From NCBI GenBank assembly GCA_032622095.1, contig CP136066.1, forward strand, positions 47,714,911 to 47,778,910: a stretch of 64,000 bases of DNA, read 5' to 3'. Below the pieces are notes generated by a model. It was not told the origin of the DNA. It did not search any database and saw nothing but the letters and a program-made list of their open reading frames with translations. The stretch is from Siphonodentalium dalli. Taxonomy: Eukaryota > Mollusca > Scaphopoda > Gadilida > Siphonodentaliidae. Positions 11,979-24,543 of this stretch are shown here, piece by piece; position 1 is the stretch's first letter, and each line of letters opens with the position of its first letter. The translations under genes and the position numbers were made by a program.

Positions 11979-14459
11979 CACTGAAAAAAACTTAGTCAAA
12001 AGTAACTAAGTTACCTTAGTCAGAACCCCCGTCTCAAACCTAACTAACTTAGCTTAGTCAGAAATGACTAAGGTGTACTTTGTCAGAAATAACTAAGGCC
12101 TTAGTCAGAAATGACTAAGGCCTTAGTCGGAAATGACTAAGGCCTTAGTCAGAAATGACTGAGGCCTTATCCATTAGTACATTTAATTGGGCCTAATTAT
12201 TGGGTGTACCATATCCCTGCAACCTCAGCTGAACATCGCAACTGCAGATTAAAATAACTGAAAATAATGACTTACATGTATCAACATTAATTTTATTAAC
12301 TATTGAAACAATTAGACAATATAAACGATGATTTATCTTGAAAGAAAATTATTAATCACAGTATACTAGTATGCATTGAATATACATTCAATATCTGGTT
12401 GATAATTGTTTCAAATTGAAACAGAATTTTATGCTTACATTAAAATGATAACGAGCGACCAACATACTAGTAGAAGATTATATCGGAGGAAATGAAGAGT
12501 TTTTTTAGAAGAAAAATTATATGATAAATATCTCCACCACTATGTGTGGAACTGAACGCTTATATCAAGCCACGGTGGAGTTTCCGAAACACATCTTGAC
12601 TTGCCTTCAGGCTTGTCACAATAATTTCAGGAACACCGCCTTGGCTTGATACAAGCGTGCATATCCACACATGCATAGCACTTGGTGATAACCTCTATTT
12701 AACAAATGAATGTTTGTTTTCAGAAATGCATGGAATTATGAACGCTTTTTTTGCGGTCACATTTTGGGTGAATCGCAGAAACAAACCTCGCAATATTTGA
12801 TATAAATGTCACAATAATATCACAAGCGACATGAGTATAAGCGTTTCCACTTGCGAAAATAGCATACTTAATATACCACTTCTTTTGACTGGTACTGTAC
12901 TACTGTATATATCAATAAACAGCTATTTGGGATTGGTCCCTCCATGACAACAGCAGATCCCATAAACATGTAACTGTGCGCAATGACTTGGCGACAATGT
13001 TCTCATGTAGTCGCACATTTTCCATGAAATATCAGTGAATCAGCCGAAGATTGTTTGAAAAGAACATCAAACCAATAATAGTGTACTCCTAGTAAATTGT
13101 AACTTGACGATAACATGGCGAATAATGACAATGTCTCACATCCACACGTTTCAACAAACGATGATGAACACGGGATGAATTGGTCGGGGTAATTGTAAAG
13201 TTGGAATTGTAAATATGTGATCATTCATCACTACGCGGCATCAGTTTCATTGTTAGCGGTGTTTTTGTTGGCATTGAAGCTCTTGTGAATTACACTGGTG
13301 CACACAGTACGGTACTAGTACATGTATATCCTCTCTTGCAATTGCACATGCATTTACTCTGAAAGAATCAGATTCTGAACACTGTCAACTGCATTTTCAA
13401 CATTCTAATATTAATAGCTGTTCATTGAGTCGTTGTTATTGTTGTCACTATTGCTTGACATCGAAGTTTGTGTTCATCTGAATGAAGTCATACCATTGAT
13501 TCGATTGAATGGATCATGCCATGATTCATCAATTAATTGGCATACAACTCTGCTCTTGATGAATCTAGTGGAAATTGTCAATGATTAATAAGTTGTTTTT
13601 TTTCGCAGAATTTAAACTTGTCCGGTTATCAAAGGAACCAAAATCAGACCGTCTTTAACAACTGTCCGCAATCGAACAGGTAACAGTCTCGATCACCAAC
13701 CAAGCCCGGAATGAACTTCAACTTGGGGTACTCGTCCACAATGACACTGCGAAAAACGTTCACCACACTGTATGTACTGTACTGTGTACATGTACATGTA
13801 ACCTTGGAAGAGTCTTCAGGCACAAATCTAATTTTGGCAGCAAATATTTCAGGCGCCGTTTTTTTCACATGTAGAATAAAGATTCAAGCTATTAAATTGA
13901 CAAATTGTCCACTTGTTGAAAGCAGCTGAATAATTAGTTCACCAATTCACGATGAATGTTTTCTCATATTAATTTCCTCATCTTCTCTTTTATCCTGATT
14001 TTATCCTTTTCCCAATACGCCATGTTTGTTATTTATGTAATATGTCGTCTCTTTTATTTCGTTCGATGCCAATATCACGTCTAAATCACACTGATTTTAA
14101 TGATTGTATCGAAATAATAAAATGTCAGCCACAAATTGGCGAGACAATAATTTGAGTTAAAATTACGTAACTCGTCCATATACGTACAGACCCGATTATC
14201 ACAGAATGAATGCGATATTATATACATATTAAATGTCAGCAAAGTAAGATTCGGTCATATTGTATGTAGTCATTGCCGTATATAATATGTCGCCGATACA
14301 TATACTATTGAGTTTTGACGCATGACTGAATCACAAAAATATTAACCTTAGTAACTAAGGTGTGACTAAGGTCAAACTTAGTTACTTTTGGTTACGTTAG
14401 TCACAACTAACTAAGTTACGGGTTGACTAAGGCTATGACTAAGTTTTTTTTTTCCAGTG
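11979..14459. mobile_element. TA-flanked element with TTAGTCA-rich terminal inverted repeats, 2.5 kb
   Basis: Left end CACTGAAAAAAACTTAGTCA and right end (complement) CACTGGAAAAAAAAAACTTA are inverted and flanked by TA (11977-11978 and 14460-14461). Just inside each end is a run of TTAGTCAGAAATGACTAAGG-like units (11990-12170 and 14345-14450). The 2.2-kb interior has no ORF above 75 codons. A related element is at 43065-44737. The TA target and CACTG ends suggest a Tc1/mariner-like or similar non-autonomous element; the class is uncertain. Confidence 0.65.
12534..12688. repeat. 155-bp imperfect hairpin
   Basis: Left CACCACTATGTGTGG and TATCAAGCCACGGTG pair with right TTGGCTTGATACAAGCG and CACACATGCATAGCACTTGG on the opposite strand. 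This is a small foldback MITE nested in the TA-flanked element. Confidence 0.5.
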
Positions 14460-14540
14460 TAGATCAGGAGAGTTGCATCCACTCCCGACCACGACACGCG
14501 AAGTCCACATAAGACAACAGCGAACACAGAGGAGAAAAGT

Positions 14541-14652
14541 ATACATAACACCCTACACGGGGATGTGGCATGTATACTTTGGGATTGGGCGTTAATATAC
14601 ATAACACCCTACAAGGGGATGTGGCATGTATACTTTGGGATTGGGCGTTAAT
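14541..14652. repeat. Two-copy 55-bp tandem duplication
   Basis: A 55-bp unit beginning ATACATAACACCCTACA occurs at 14541-14595 and again at 14596-14650 with one visible substitution. It produces the two overlapping 63-codon minus-strand ORFs, which are not genes. Confidence 0.8.
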
Positions 14653-16150
14653 CATCTCTGGTCCGTGATGTTGAGCGTGCCTTGCTACGCAAATAGTAGA
14701 GGCTCTTATGTACTCCCGTGTGCACTTTGTGAAGAAATATAGCGACTATGCCAATGACGTTGCCTGCTATCTCAGGCACCAGAAAACAAATGTTAGACAC
14801 ATTGGGGTCGCGAATGGGTCGATTTATGACGTCATCAAGATGGCCGCCATTCCCGCCAATCACAATTTCACAGTATGCACTGAGTCAGTTTGATCAATAT
14901 CTACTTGTGAATTTATTATAGAAATTTGATTATCTCACCACTGACGTGAAACTAATACGTTTAAATAAAATATGTTTACACTAAACTAATACCCCATACT
15001 TCCATTTGACAGAAAAGGTGGCCACCATAAACCAAGATGGCCGCCAAAATGGCGACTGAAATTTGGAAAATTGATGATTTTTCACACTTTCCTCTTGAAT
15101 CATTAACCTATGTTTGAAATTTGTAACGAATAAAGACCTAAATTTGAATAAATTCTAGTATCCAACCATTTCTACAACATAATATGTCATATTTCGGATC
15201 TCATTCTTGCCAGCAATCTTTAAAATGTGAATTCAAAAATGTGCTATGAAAGTTAACCAAAATTCAATTATGTGATTCTAGCCAAGAATTGAACAGAAAA
15301 TAACTAAATTTGATGAAGATAATGTTAAAATATTTTAAATATGTGAATTGATATATAATTACACTGAAAATAGTGCATTTTCGTTTAAGATGGCGGCCAA
15401 GATGGCTGCCAAAATGGAGAAATCACCAAAATCTGTCCAATTTGTATTGATATCACTCATGTGTTGGGGAAAAATAATATATGTGAATATGTGCTACTTT
15501 TTCGCGTAAATACATGGACTTATGGAATAATTTGTAAATTTGGTGAACCATATAGCTGCTTATACCCAAGAATTCAACAGAATTATACCACGAAAATATT
15601 AAGTCAAATCATCTTCATGGCAGCCACACAAAATTGCAGAGTGAGGAAGAATATTTAACACAGAAAATAAACAACATTGCTACGGCAATGATAAAATTGC
15701 ACAAAGATTCCTTTTGCAAGAACAAGATTGATAAAAAAGACCCAAGATGGCTGTCAAAATGGCGACCGAAATATAGAAATGTGTTGAATTGTTACGCATG
15801 CCCCTGACATCATTTTCGGTTATTCGTAAACTGTGGCGAGTAGGACTTATCAGTCATGACACCAAGTACTTTGGAAAACATATTATGCTGTAATTTGTGT
15901 CTAATTGTTGTCCATACTCCGAAAAATAAAAATTAAATAATGCGCTATGTAATTTCACAAATAAACTTGCTTCTCGAGGTTCTAGATTAACATTGGACAG
16001 AAATAGGCATAATAAAATAAACAAAAGTGTACACAGTTTTAAATATCGTTAGAGTCATTCAATTACACTCGACATTGATCTATTTGACCCAAGATGGTCG
16101 CCAGAATGGCCGCCAAAACTCAGTTATAAAATGTGACAAATGTTTATATT

Positions 16151-16930
16151 CTCAAACGGCATTTAGGAAAGGAGTTGGATATATTCGTCCGATCTAAATT
16201 AGATACTATCATGTTAAGGTATATTGTGACTATGTTTGACCAAACATAGTTTGTTTATAATCGAGAATATATCAGAATGGACTCTTAGAAACCTAACATG
16301 AAATTGCCCAATATATTCATCGAAGTCGAAGTTGCATTGCTATCATACTGCCGCCGGGAAATATAATTGCTCAACTTAGAAATACACAGGCATTACATGA
16401 TAGTGCAAACAGTATTTCGTATCTAATTATGAAACAGTTGTGTCTAATAAGATACAATAAGGGGAGATTGCATGGTTCAGTTTCTTGTTTTTGGCATATC
16501 TGTGTTTCATCACCCGAAATTCGTTTGAATAGTTGAGACATTGTCACACTTCTCAAGACGTGAGTCAGCACATGTACCACTCTTGTTACTTCGTCCAATA
16601 GATGGTCACATTGATGGTAGTCTATCTACAACCAAACTCACCCCAGCAACTACAGTTGAATTACAAACTCATCTCGCAAGCTAACAAAGCTCACCACAAA
16701 ACTCTCCGACTGCATATCAGAGAATCCATATAGAATGTTTGCTTCGGTTGTGGAATGGAGAGTCCATGATACAGATTTAATAAATAAATTTCAATACGGC
16801 CACTGACCTCATAGCAGATACATTGCATATTCACTTTGATGTAGTCTAACAGAGCTGTGCACATAACCGAGTTAATACTTGTCAGTTTATTTTAGAATAT
16901 GTCAAAACATCAGTATCGGACAAAAATAGC
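16151..16930. other. Left part of the loop of foldback element 2, no gene seen
   Basis: Unique AT-rich sequence between the left arm and the candidate exon. A 75-codon minus-strand ORF (16371-16598) shows no domain. A small palindrome around CTATGTTTGACCAAACATAG (about 16231) was noted. Confidence 0.35.
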
Positions 16931-17044
16931 CTAATGTTTGACATTCTCCATGTCGAGTCCAGCAAGTGACAATAACGGCTCCTCAACTTCTTCCTGGTTG
17001 TCAACGAAAAAATATCGTGAAATCAAAATGCCTATGCCTAGTGC
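16931..17044 (-). CDS. Candidate terminal exon of a membrane protein (unidentified)
   Basis: On the minus strand a splice-acceptor-like AAATATCCAG is followed directly by 37 codons and a TAG. The peptide starts with a hydrophobic stretch (ALGIGILISRYFF), then an acidic tail with a di-leucine-like motif (DNQEEVEEPLLSLAG), and ends MENVKH. This looks like a last transmembrane segment plus cytoplasmic tail. A possible preceding exon lies at about 17234-17328 (YKLHLFDGQLKDFVRD, acceptor at 17329-17330, donor-like GTGAAT), with an implied intron of about 190 nt in a compatible phase. It sits in the loop of foldback element 2, so it could be host DNA or captured sequence. I cannot name the family, and chance is a real alternative. 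Confidence 0.3.
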   Translation of the reverse strand, partial: ALGIGILISRYFFVDNQEEVEEPLLSLAGLDMENVKH

Positions 17045-18176
17045 CTGGATATTTAGTGATGAAATACCTCATCGAAACACCAGAAGCTCGTCTTTGGTCC
17101 ATGCCATATTATGGTGCATCGAAGTAATGAATACAGTGACGGGTCATAAAGATCATTTACTGGAACGTTATTAAGATATCTTACAAAACGTCCACATGGG
17201 GACATTCATTAGCATTATACATCAACTGTTAATTCACAGAAAGTAAAGATCTTCGAATCACAGAAACCCCGCAATCTCGAACGAAATCCTTCAATTGTCC
17301 ATCGAACAAATGTAGTTTATATAATTTGCTGGCAAACCGTACAACCATAATAGTCGGATCCACAAGTAGGCCAATAACAAGCTTGGAATATAGATACTGC
17401 GCAAACGTTGGAAGTAATAGATAACAATGTTATGCTTGAATTGAGAGAAGATTGTGGATTGTTAGCTATTTGAAGAGTCCATAACTGAAGTTTACTTCAA
17501 CTATTGCTCAGGAAGGTATACGATTACAACCTTTAACGACCTGAGTTTTCTGCAGACCTGAATTCATTGTAGTGGGATATCAAATGTTCCTGTATAAAAC
17601 GACTGGAAAGAATACTACAAACTTTCCACCCAATAATAATACATGTACCTCAACATGTCGGTGAGTTGAATTGCCTCTACAGCCAAGTCAAACTGTGCAT
17701 TGGTGCGACAAAATATTATCAATTTTATCTGGAACATTGCCGATAGCCGATAAAATTACAGGCATTTAAAGAAAATTTGGTGTGAATATGTTTCTTGTAT
17801 GACATTTTGATGAGAACGCATAACGCAAGCATGAAAGAGCTTCGATAATTCATGTGACAAATATGACATGGGTGTATCTAATATAAACTTGATGAGTGCA
17901 TAATTTCAGCACAGGAAGGTGTGGATCATACACGGAACGAACTTGCAGTATATGCGATGTCCAGAAAGCTATCTCTGTGGAACTCAAATACACATGTATA
18001 CCAATTGAACTCATTATATGAGGCTATCTTCCTATCCTAGCTCGACCAAAACCAGCCACGCTTTCGCAAATCTTGGGTGTGGAGTCAACGAGTTGACATA
18101 TGAGCTGACCAGAGCTCCACAGCAGTTTCTGTTTTGGTACAAACCTGAACATAATTTATATCTAGTCGCTATATAT
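17045..18176. other. Loop of foldback element 2, possible weak exons only
   Basis: Apart from the possible exon at about 17234-17328 (minus), no gene can be supported. Short minus-strand stretches near 17655-17735 and 18030-18140 look mildly protein-like but lack consistent phases. Confidence 0.3.
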
Positions 18177-18499
18177 GTGCCACCGCAAACGCTGCGATTA
18201 AAATCGTAAGTGGGGAAAATCGCAGGAGGAAGCATCCAATGCGCATGCCCACGACAATATCGTAGCCAAATCGTAGCAATCAAGCACTGTTTGATTTTAC
18301 CAGGAAAATCGTGGCGTGACTTTATAAACGCGCGCGATCGTAGCTGTCACATGACCACTGTCGCACTGGTCATGTTGTAAATACCACGAAAATCGTAGCT
18401 GCAAAGATCGCAGCACCGTAGCGTCTGCGGCCAAGCTACGATTTCTCCACCTACGATTTTCCCCACTTACGATTTTAATCGTAGCGTCTGCGGTGGCAC
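18177..18499. mobile_element. 323-bp MITE with about 55-bp terminal inverted repeats, TAT-flanked
   Basis: Left end GTGCCACCGCAAACGCTGCG, then ATTAAAATCGTAAGTGGGG, is mirrored at the right end (CGCAGACGCTACGATTAAAA on the complement). Flanks are TAT at 18174-18176 and 18500-18502, a 3-bp duplication as in PIF/Harbinger-type elements. The interior is CpG-rich, with repeated ATCGTAGC and CGATTTTCC words, unlike its AT-rich surroundings. No protein is encoded. Confidence 0.7.
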
Positions 18500-19369
18500 T
18501 ATCGCATGTAATAAGCAGAGGTCTGGTAGAAATCCGCCAATGCGATTCTTCTTCGCAGAAGACACATATAGCTCACATCTGAAAGCTCTCGTTTGGTAGT
18601 CTGCGACAAAGCAATTACTGTCATATAATCCCCTGATGTACACACAATTTGAACTAGATGTTATTCAAGGATGGGCAATTGTAATTTTTCTCAGTTTCAC
18701 AAAAGTATATCCTGCGTTTTCGTACATGTATATTAATAAGAACGAATCACACAAATATTAGCTCCTATTATTATATTTGTACTAAGTATACACTAATTAT
18801 TAAGCCTGTTAACATGGAATATGTCTGTAATGTCAACGCATTACATGCCGTTACTGTTTTTGGGTACTGCATTGTGTGATGTCCATTCAATTAATTTCCG
18901 TGAGCAGCTGAATTTCGGTAGAATTGACTTAGTATGATGGCATTACATGAGCAATACATGAGTGAAGTGAAAATTTCTTAGCCAAACCCCATAAGGGGGG
19001 CGATATCAAGGGGAAGTAAGTAAAGTATTGCTCAATACCGACAGCCTTATTGTTGAGGTAGGGATTTTTCTCCAGCCGAGTCACCCAATCAGGACATTTC
19101 CGATGTACATAATGATGGATTTAATCAGCATATATTCAGATTTTGATATTTTCAAATAGGTCAACATCAGATGAATTTATCTACTTTTCATGGTTTCTGT
19201 TTCCATTCTCATGAAATCTCGAATATAAGCAGCTACTTTTCGCAAATATTCATATTGTATCAGATTGTAACAGCATTCTTGCCACTTTTGTCAACAGGGG
19301 AACAAATGTGTTTACCAGCAGTCACTGAAACCCACATTAGGAGCGTTATCAATGAAAACTAGCAAATTT
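18500..19369. other. Right part of the loop of foldback element 2, no gene seen
   Basis: AT-rich unique sequence. A 63-codon plus-strand ORF (19171-19362) has no recognisable domain. Confidence 0.35.
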
Positions 19370-20626
19370 TGATGATTTCTCCATTTTGGTAACCATTTGA
19401 GTCACCATCCTGAATTTAGATTCATATGGATAATAATATGTTAATCTAACACATCATGGTTTTCGAATGATTAGATAGTATAATTCATTCAAAATAAGGT
19501 TGCTAGTAGCCACCGATTTCAAACCGCTGTGAATAATTTAAGAGGCGAGTGTGAAAAATCATCAATTATTAGAATTTCGGTCGCCGTTTTGGGAGCCATC
19601 TTGGATTTTTAGGTCAGAATTGCACCGTCAAGAGGAAGTGTGATCCAATGGTATTATTGGTCGTGAAACATAATCATTTCACTATCTAAATTCCCCCCCC
19701 CCCCCATACTCAATGCCAACTCCTCATGGGTGCCATTTTGATGATTTCATCTCATTTTCGAAGTTTCATTCTCTCGAATTCTTGAGTATAAATAGCCATT
19801 GTTCACAAACTATTCATATTGTTTCATGTCTCCATGTTATTACGCCAACACGGAGCAAATATATTCACCTATATTAACTAAATCGAACATTAGGAGTGAT
19901 ATCAAAGAAAATTTTACTAAGTTTAGTGATTTATCAATTTTGGCAACCATTTTGGTCGCCATCTTGAATACAAATGCACTTTGTTTGTTGTAAATATATG
20001 GCAATCTATATGTTTAAACCAGTTGCAAATGTGTGTCATCAAATTCAGCTATTTTCTGGCTAAAACTTGACTTGAATTACAAAATCGATATTTGGTAAAA
20101 TTTCATAGCATATTTATGAATTCACATTTTGACGACATTTCGTATGAATAAGACCCAATGTATGACATATTATCATGTTCAAATGGTTAGGTATTCAAAT
20201 GTATTTAAAATTAAGTTGATATTAGCCACCGATTTCAAACAACCGTGAATGTTTTAAGAGACATGTGTGAAAATTCATCATTTTTCCGAACTTCGGTCGC
20301 CATTGTGGTGGCCATTTTGGTTAAATGTGGTAAATGTTTCTGTCAAAGTGAAGCCTGTTATCATAGTATCACAGCAGTAGAGAAATATTATATTTCCTAC
20401 CATAAATTCACTACTAGCTATTAATCAAACTGATTCAGTGCCTGCTCTGAAATGTTGGATGGCGGCCATCTTGATGACGTCATAAATCCACCCAGTCGCG
20501 ACCCCCAGGTGTCTAACATTTGTTTTCTGGTGCCCCAGATATCAAGCAATATCATGAGCATAGTGGCTATATTTCTTCACAAAATGCACACGAGAGCCTA
20601 AACATGAACATAAGAGCCTCTACTAA

Positions 20627-22341
20627 AAGTCTGATCACATTACCACATGCACGCCACCGAGGGGACCCAAAACATATATGTTTCTTCCATGACTGGAGCT
20701 TCCTGATATTTTGCGAAAACCCTGTGCAAATGCGTTATCTTCTATTTGCCATATTGTCCATATAGGGAGCCTCGCATATATATAAGAGAATATATTGGCG
20801 TAACAATATCTACATTGACCTTGTGAGTCAGTTCATTCTCTTGTATAACTTAGATGATCCCTGTGGGAGACTCGCGTATAAGAGATTGCACTGACACATG
20901 GTGTTTAATGCCGCATCAAAGCAGCTCCCGTGTGAAAGGGTTGAAGGAAGCCAAATGGTCGCTGCATTCCGGCGTCACTTTTATGATACCATATTCACAT
21001 TTTATTGGTTGACAAACCAAAAACTAATACAATGCTGAAGTGCATCTTATATCGTAGGTATGCACCCGATTTCTAAATAGTGTGGATATCTTGAATGGAC
21101 AATTTGTTGGCTGGTCACAAAACGTTTACCGTAGTGTGCACACACAGATCACGCTACGGCCCATCATTGTATCAAAAATAGTATTTCTTCCGTATCGACC
21201 ATTTTTGAAGCAGTATAAGTATAAAACAGAGAACATATAGACTGATATATGCCGCACAAACTCAACGTATTACATATTTATAACTGCATAATTAGATTAA
21301 TGTATGTGGATTTCCTATATCCATGTGCCATATATAGAAAACGAAGGTATTGATATATCTTATATGTTGATATATCTTCTATGTTGATTACAAGCTGAAA
21401 ATAGTGGCCATCTTAAATCTGTATACCATTCTGACTGGTTGGTAGTAAAAACTGTTCAGTACTTTACTCTGACCATGCATGCCAAATTCCATACTGGTAT
21501 CACAACGTGAACGTTTTTTTCCTCAATTTAACCTTTTAAAAAATATTTTTAAGCAGAAACATCAACAATTTTGATCACTGCTGGACAAACTCGTCTTATT
21601 TGTACATGGTTATAGTTGCTCAACTTTATGGTCTTGATTGGTGCGACAAACAAAGAACACACTATATTTTATACATTATGTTGACCAAAACTGTTCAGTT
21701 TTCACACTGACCAGACATGTCTGTATCACACAGTGAACGATTATGTTACTATATATTACACTTAGACGCTCTGCTATATGGCATTATGTATATACATGTA
21801 AGAAGGCAGTGCAATTCACATAAATTGATCAACAGTTGTGCATATATTAATTTAATGCATATTTCGTTGTGTATATTTGGTTATTTTCACGTAATTGTCA
21901 ATTGGAACCAAGTATCCATCAATATATGTGTCATAGTATTTCATGTATATATACAACCGATTAACTGTGAGAGAACCGACTCGATCATCAAACTGCGCGG
22001 ATTTCGTCATTGTTATGATATATTTTTTTGTAATTATCAACCGTTGTATGACCACAGAGTGTGTAGGAAATGGAAAAATGAATCGAATTATCAAATGAGT
22101 TTGATCTGTCAAAAACTCCAGGTAAAAAGGCATATATGGGTTAAAATAAAATAAAAATCGGCCCTGAACCATCACAAATCAACAATAGAATGACTGCCGA
22201 TGTAACAGTTCCTACACAGCTAGTGGTGGGACAAGAGGTACATGCATGGGGCAAGCACTCGGGTTGAAACCTGCAGAATATACATGCATACTAGCCAAGC
22301 GCCCGGCACCGTGGGAGGGCATATATGCCTGCAATATATAA
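20627..22341. other. Unassigned; ATATAAGAG repeat fragment and short tandem words
   Basis: Positions 20760-20920 carry two diverged copies of GCGTATATAAGAGATTGCA-type sequence, the same family as 32740-33090, 36870-36950 and 60670-60830. A weak direct repeat (CTGTTCAGT, CTGACCA, GTGAACG) is seen at 21443-21515 and 21685-21745. The ORFs of 145 and 107 codons at 21717-22175 lie on opposite strands of AT-rich DNA, with no domain. Confidence 0.4.
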
Positions 22342-23202
22342 GCATTCTATGAATTATAACGGTGTAGATATTTGACGAATTTTAGGCTCCATCTCATCAT
22401 CTCTTACAACGAACGTGAACATAGATACAATTTAATTGTTGTATCATTAAAACTGAGTACTTTCTTACCTTATCCTAGTGCAGATATATCTATATATATG
22501 TACTTTACAGCGTCTGTTTTCGGCTTCACAAATTGAAGTCCCAACGGAATCCGGTGTTGATCTATTTAGTTTGTTTACACTATCCATGACTACACGTCTT
22601 CGCCATACTGCATTGGGTATAAATGAATCGCGAAAATCTGTTCAACTATTTAGCATTGAGTATACAAAAGGCAAACAAAGCGACATTGAGTGAAATTAAC
22701 CGGGCATATGTGTGTATAGAGTAGCGTGCCGTTCACTGATGTTTGAAGAAAACAAGATAACTTTAAAGGTATACTACCATCATGTAAACAAGCAAAATAA
22801 AACTTTAAAATCTATCATACAACCAAATCCAAATTAGCTTTGTTCTATATTATGGAAACCTGGATTGTTAATAACATTTCCTGACAATTATGTGTATAAA
22901 TTCAGTAAACCATCAGGGCCCCGATCATTATTTCAGCTCATCGTCTCGCTTGGTATACATTCGGCACCTAAGTCTACACAACATGGGGTACTTCAGGTAA
23001 CCACATTGTTCCTTATTAAAGCTCGTGACCTCTAACCCCCATTGAAATAGTCGAGCGTTGATCGCCGGTCGGTTCGGGTATTTCCGCCATACGCCCCGTT
23101 GATGACGTGGCGCCTCGGTGGATTGTGGATTCCTGGATTCGTATTTAATCTGAACTGCTTTGAGCTGGACCATCCGCTAATAATACACGCGTGCAGGTTT
23201 TT
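22342..23202. repeat. Copy 1 of an 0.85-kb direct duplication
   Basis: Nearly identical to 24544-25385 from GAATTATAACGGTGTAGATA to GGTTTTT. Shared landmarks are TTCGGCTTCACAAATTGAAG, CATCAGGGCCCCGATCATTA and GACCATCCGCTAATAATACA. This copy has about 33 bp near 23090-23120 (around GTTGATGACGTGGCGCCTC) that the other lacks. No domain is seen in its ORFs. Confidence 0.85.
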
Positions 23203-23680
23203 GTGGGTGTTGTCCACATGGTAACTTGAACAATATTCAACAGCATTTCTTTATATTTGGCACGTTGTTTTTACTTGAGAGGACGTAGGCCAAATTAGAT
23301 ATTGGTCATGGTGTGATGATTTTTTGACCGAGTTGTGGGTCACTTGTGCCCCCTTTTTTACTTAGAAATCATCGTGCTCATGTTGTCCTGAACACTATGC
23401 AGCAGAATTGATTTATAATTGGTATGTGATTTTTAGTTGAGAAGACGCAGGCCAAGTTATATCCTGGTCTGGTCCTATGATTTTTGACGGAGTTATGCAC
23501 CTTTTTGCATACAGATCTCAGTGTTTGCGTTGTCCGGATGATAACTTCAGCAATATACAACATAATTACTTGATATTTGATACGTGCTTTACTTTTTGGA
23601 AGACACAGTCCAAGTTTGATTATGGTCACGGTCCGATGCTTGTTGACGTACGTATGCCCCTTTTTCGACTGGCATCTCGT
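23203..23680. repeat. Three degenerate tandem units of about 150-160 bp
   Basis: Units start at about 23208, 23371 and 23521. Each contains GTTGTCC, a CAATAT- or CAGCA-like word, a GACGCAGGCCAAGTTAT-like segment, a TGATTTTTTGACCGAGTT-like segment, and TATGCACCTTTTTGCATAC or equivalent. This looks like a dispersed non-coding invertebrate repeat. The opposing ORFs at 23378-23692 and 23477-23731 are inside it. Confidence 0.6.
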
Positions 23681-24543
23681 TTCGGGGGACATGCAGAGGT
23701 CCGTGATCTTGTTTGTAAATACATGACATAATTTGCGCGTAATGTACCATAACGTTTATATTATAAGACATGCATCATTATGACCATAATATATCACTCT
23801 TTTCGACAAATGCAGCATTGTGTATTGATTCGTATGATAACAGTTATGAAATTGACTAAAACTCCCGCGACTGGATCTGGGAATAAAGTCGGCTATAGAA
23901 GGGTAAGGCAGTTGTACATCGACGTCAAGCAAAATTACGCTTTTCACTAGCTCATGAAATGTACACATACTTTCTGGATATTCTAAAGATTCAGTGATAT
24001 TTTGATCATTTTATTGAAACATGACAGTTTCTACCGCTGAAGTTGCAACCACGGTCACCAAGGAGACGCAATGATCGATTGCGAATTTTACATTCAGTTC
24101 AATTTCATTCTTTTAAAGATGTTTTGTCCTATTTGGCACCAAATTTGTCAAAATTGCCGAAATAAATGTTCAGCTCATGCACCAGGCAAGGGCAGAAAAC
24201 AATTACAACCACTGTCGTTCAGGCACCACGAAGACATCGAACTTTACCTCAATGATGTGATGGTTATTCCTCATAACAAGTTTCGTTTCGATCCGATAAT
24301 TTGAACTGGAATGTACGTCCGGACAAGGAATGGCACAAACACGCACGCGGACAGACGGACAGACGGACGTAGCTGATTACAATATTCATCCGAAAGTTTC
24401 GGGCGACACATATATTCAAAGAGTTGGTAAACTCTGCAGGGGGAGCCATATCAAACATCGGACACAATTACAATGTAGTTACTATGTATGTCCCCCATGT
24501 ATGTTCCAAATACATAAGCAAGATAGAAAGACTGAATTATACA
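23681..24543. other. Unassigned; dispersed repeat ending in GACGGACA tail at 24345-24372
   Basis: Positions 24020-24372 look like one dispersed repeat (CCACGGTCACCAAGGAGACG, CAAATTTGTCAAAATTGCCG, AAGTTTCGTTTCGATCCGAT) ending in tandem GACGGACA at 24345-24372. ORFs at 24071-24304 and 24264-24578 are inside it. No gene is supported. Confidence 0.4.

Larger units (their letters stand above)
14693..20626. mobile_element. Giant foldback element 2 (arms about 1.3-1.45 kb)
   Basis: Arms 14693-16150 and 19370-20626 are inverted copies. The outer ends share AGTAGAGGCTCTTA (14695 and, inverted, 20611). Collinear matches continue through TATGACGTCATCAAGATGGC, AAGTTAACC-type spacers and CATAATATGTCATA-like words. 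Each arm has four or five AAGATGGCCGCCAAAATGGC-type motifs spaced by about 350 bp (14836, 15032, 15388, 15746, 16092; mirrored at 20465, 20300, 19960, 19590, 19390). No transposase is visible. It has the same architecture as 1008-6315, with a different outer sequence. Confidence 0.75.

Noticed and set aside
21717-22175. 145- and 107-codon ORFs on opposite strands
   Set aside because: Mutually overlapping in AT-rich DNA, composition-driven, no motif or splice evidence.
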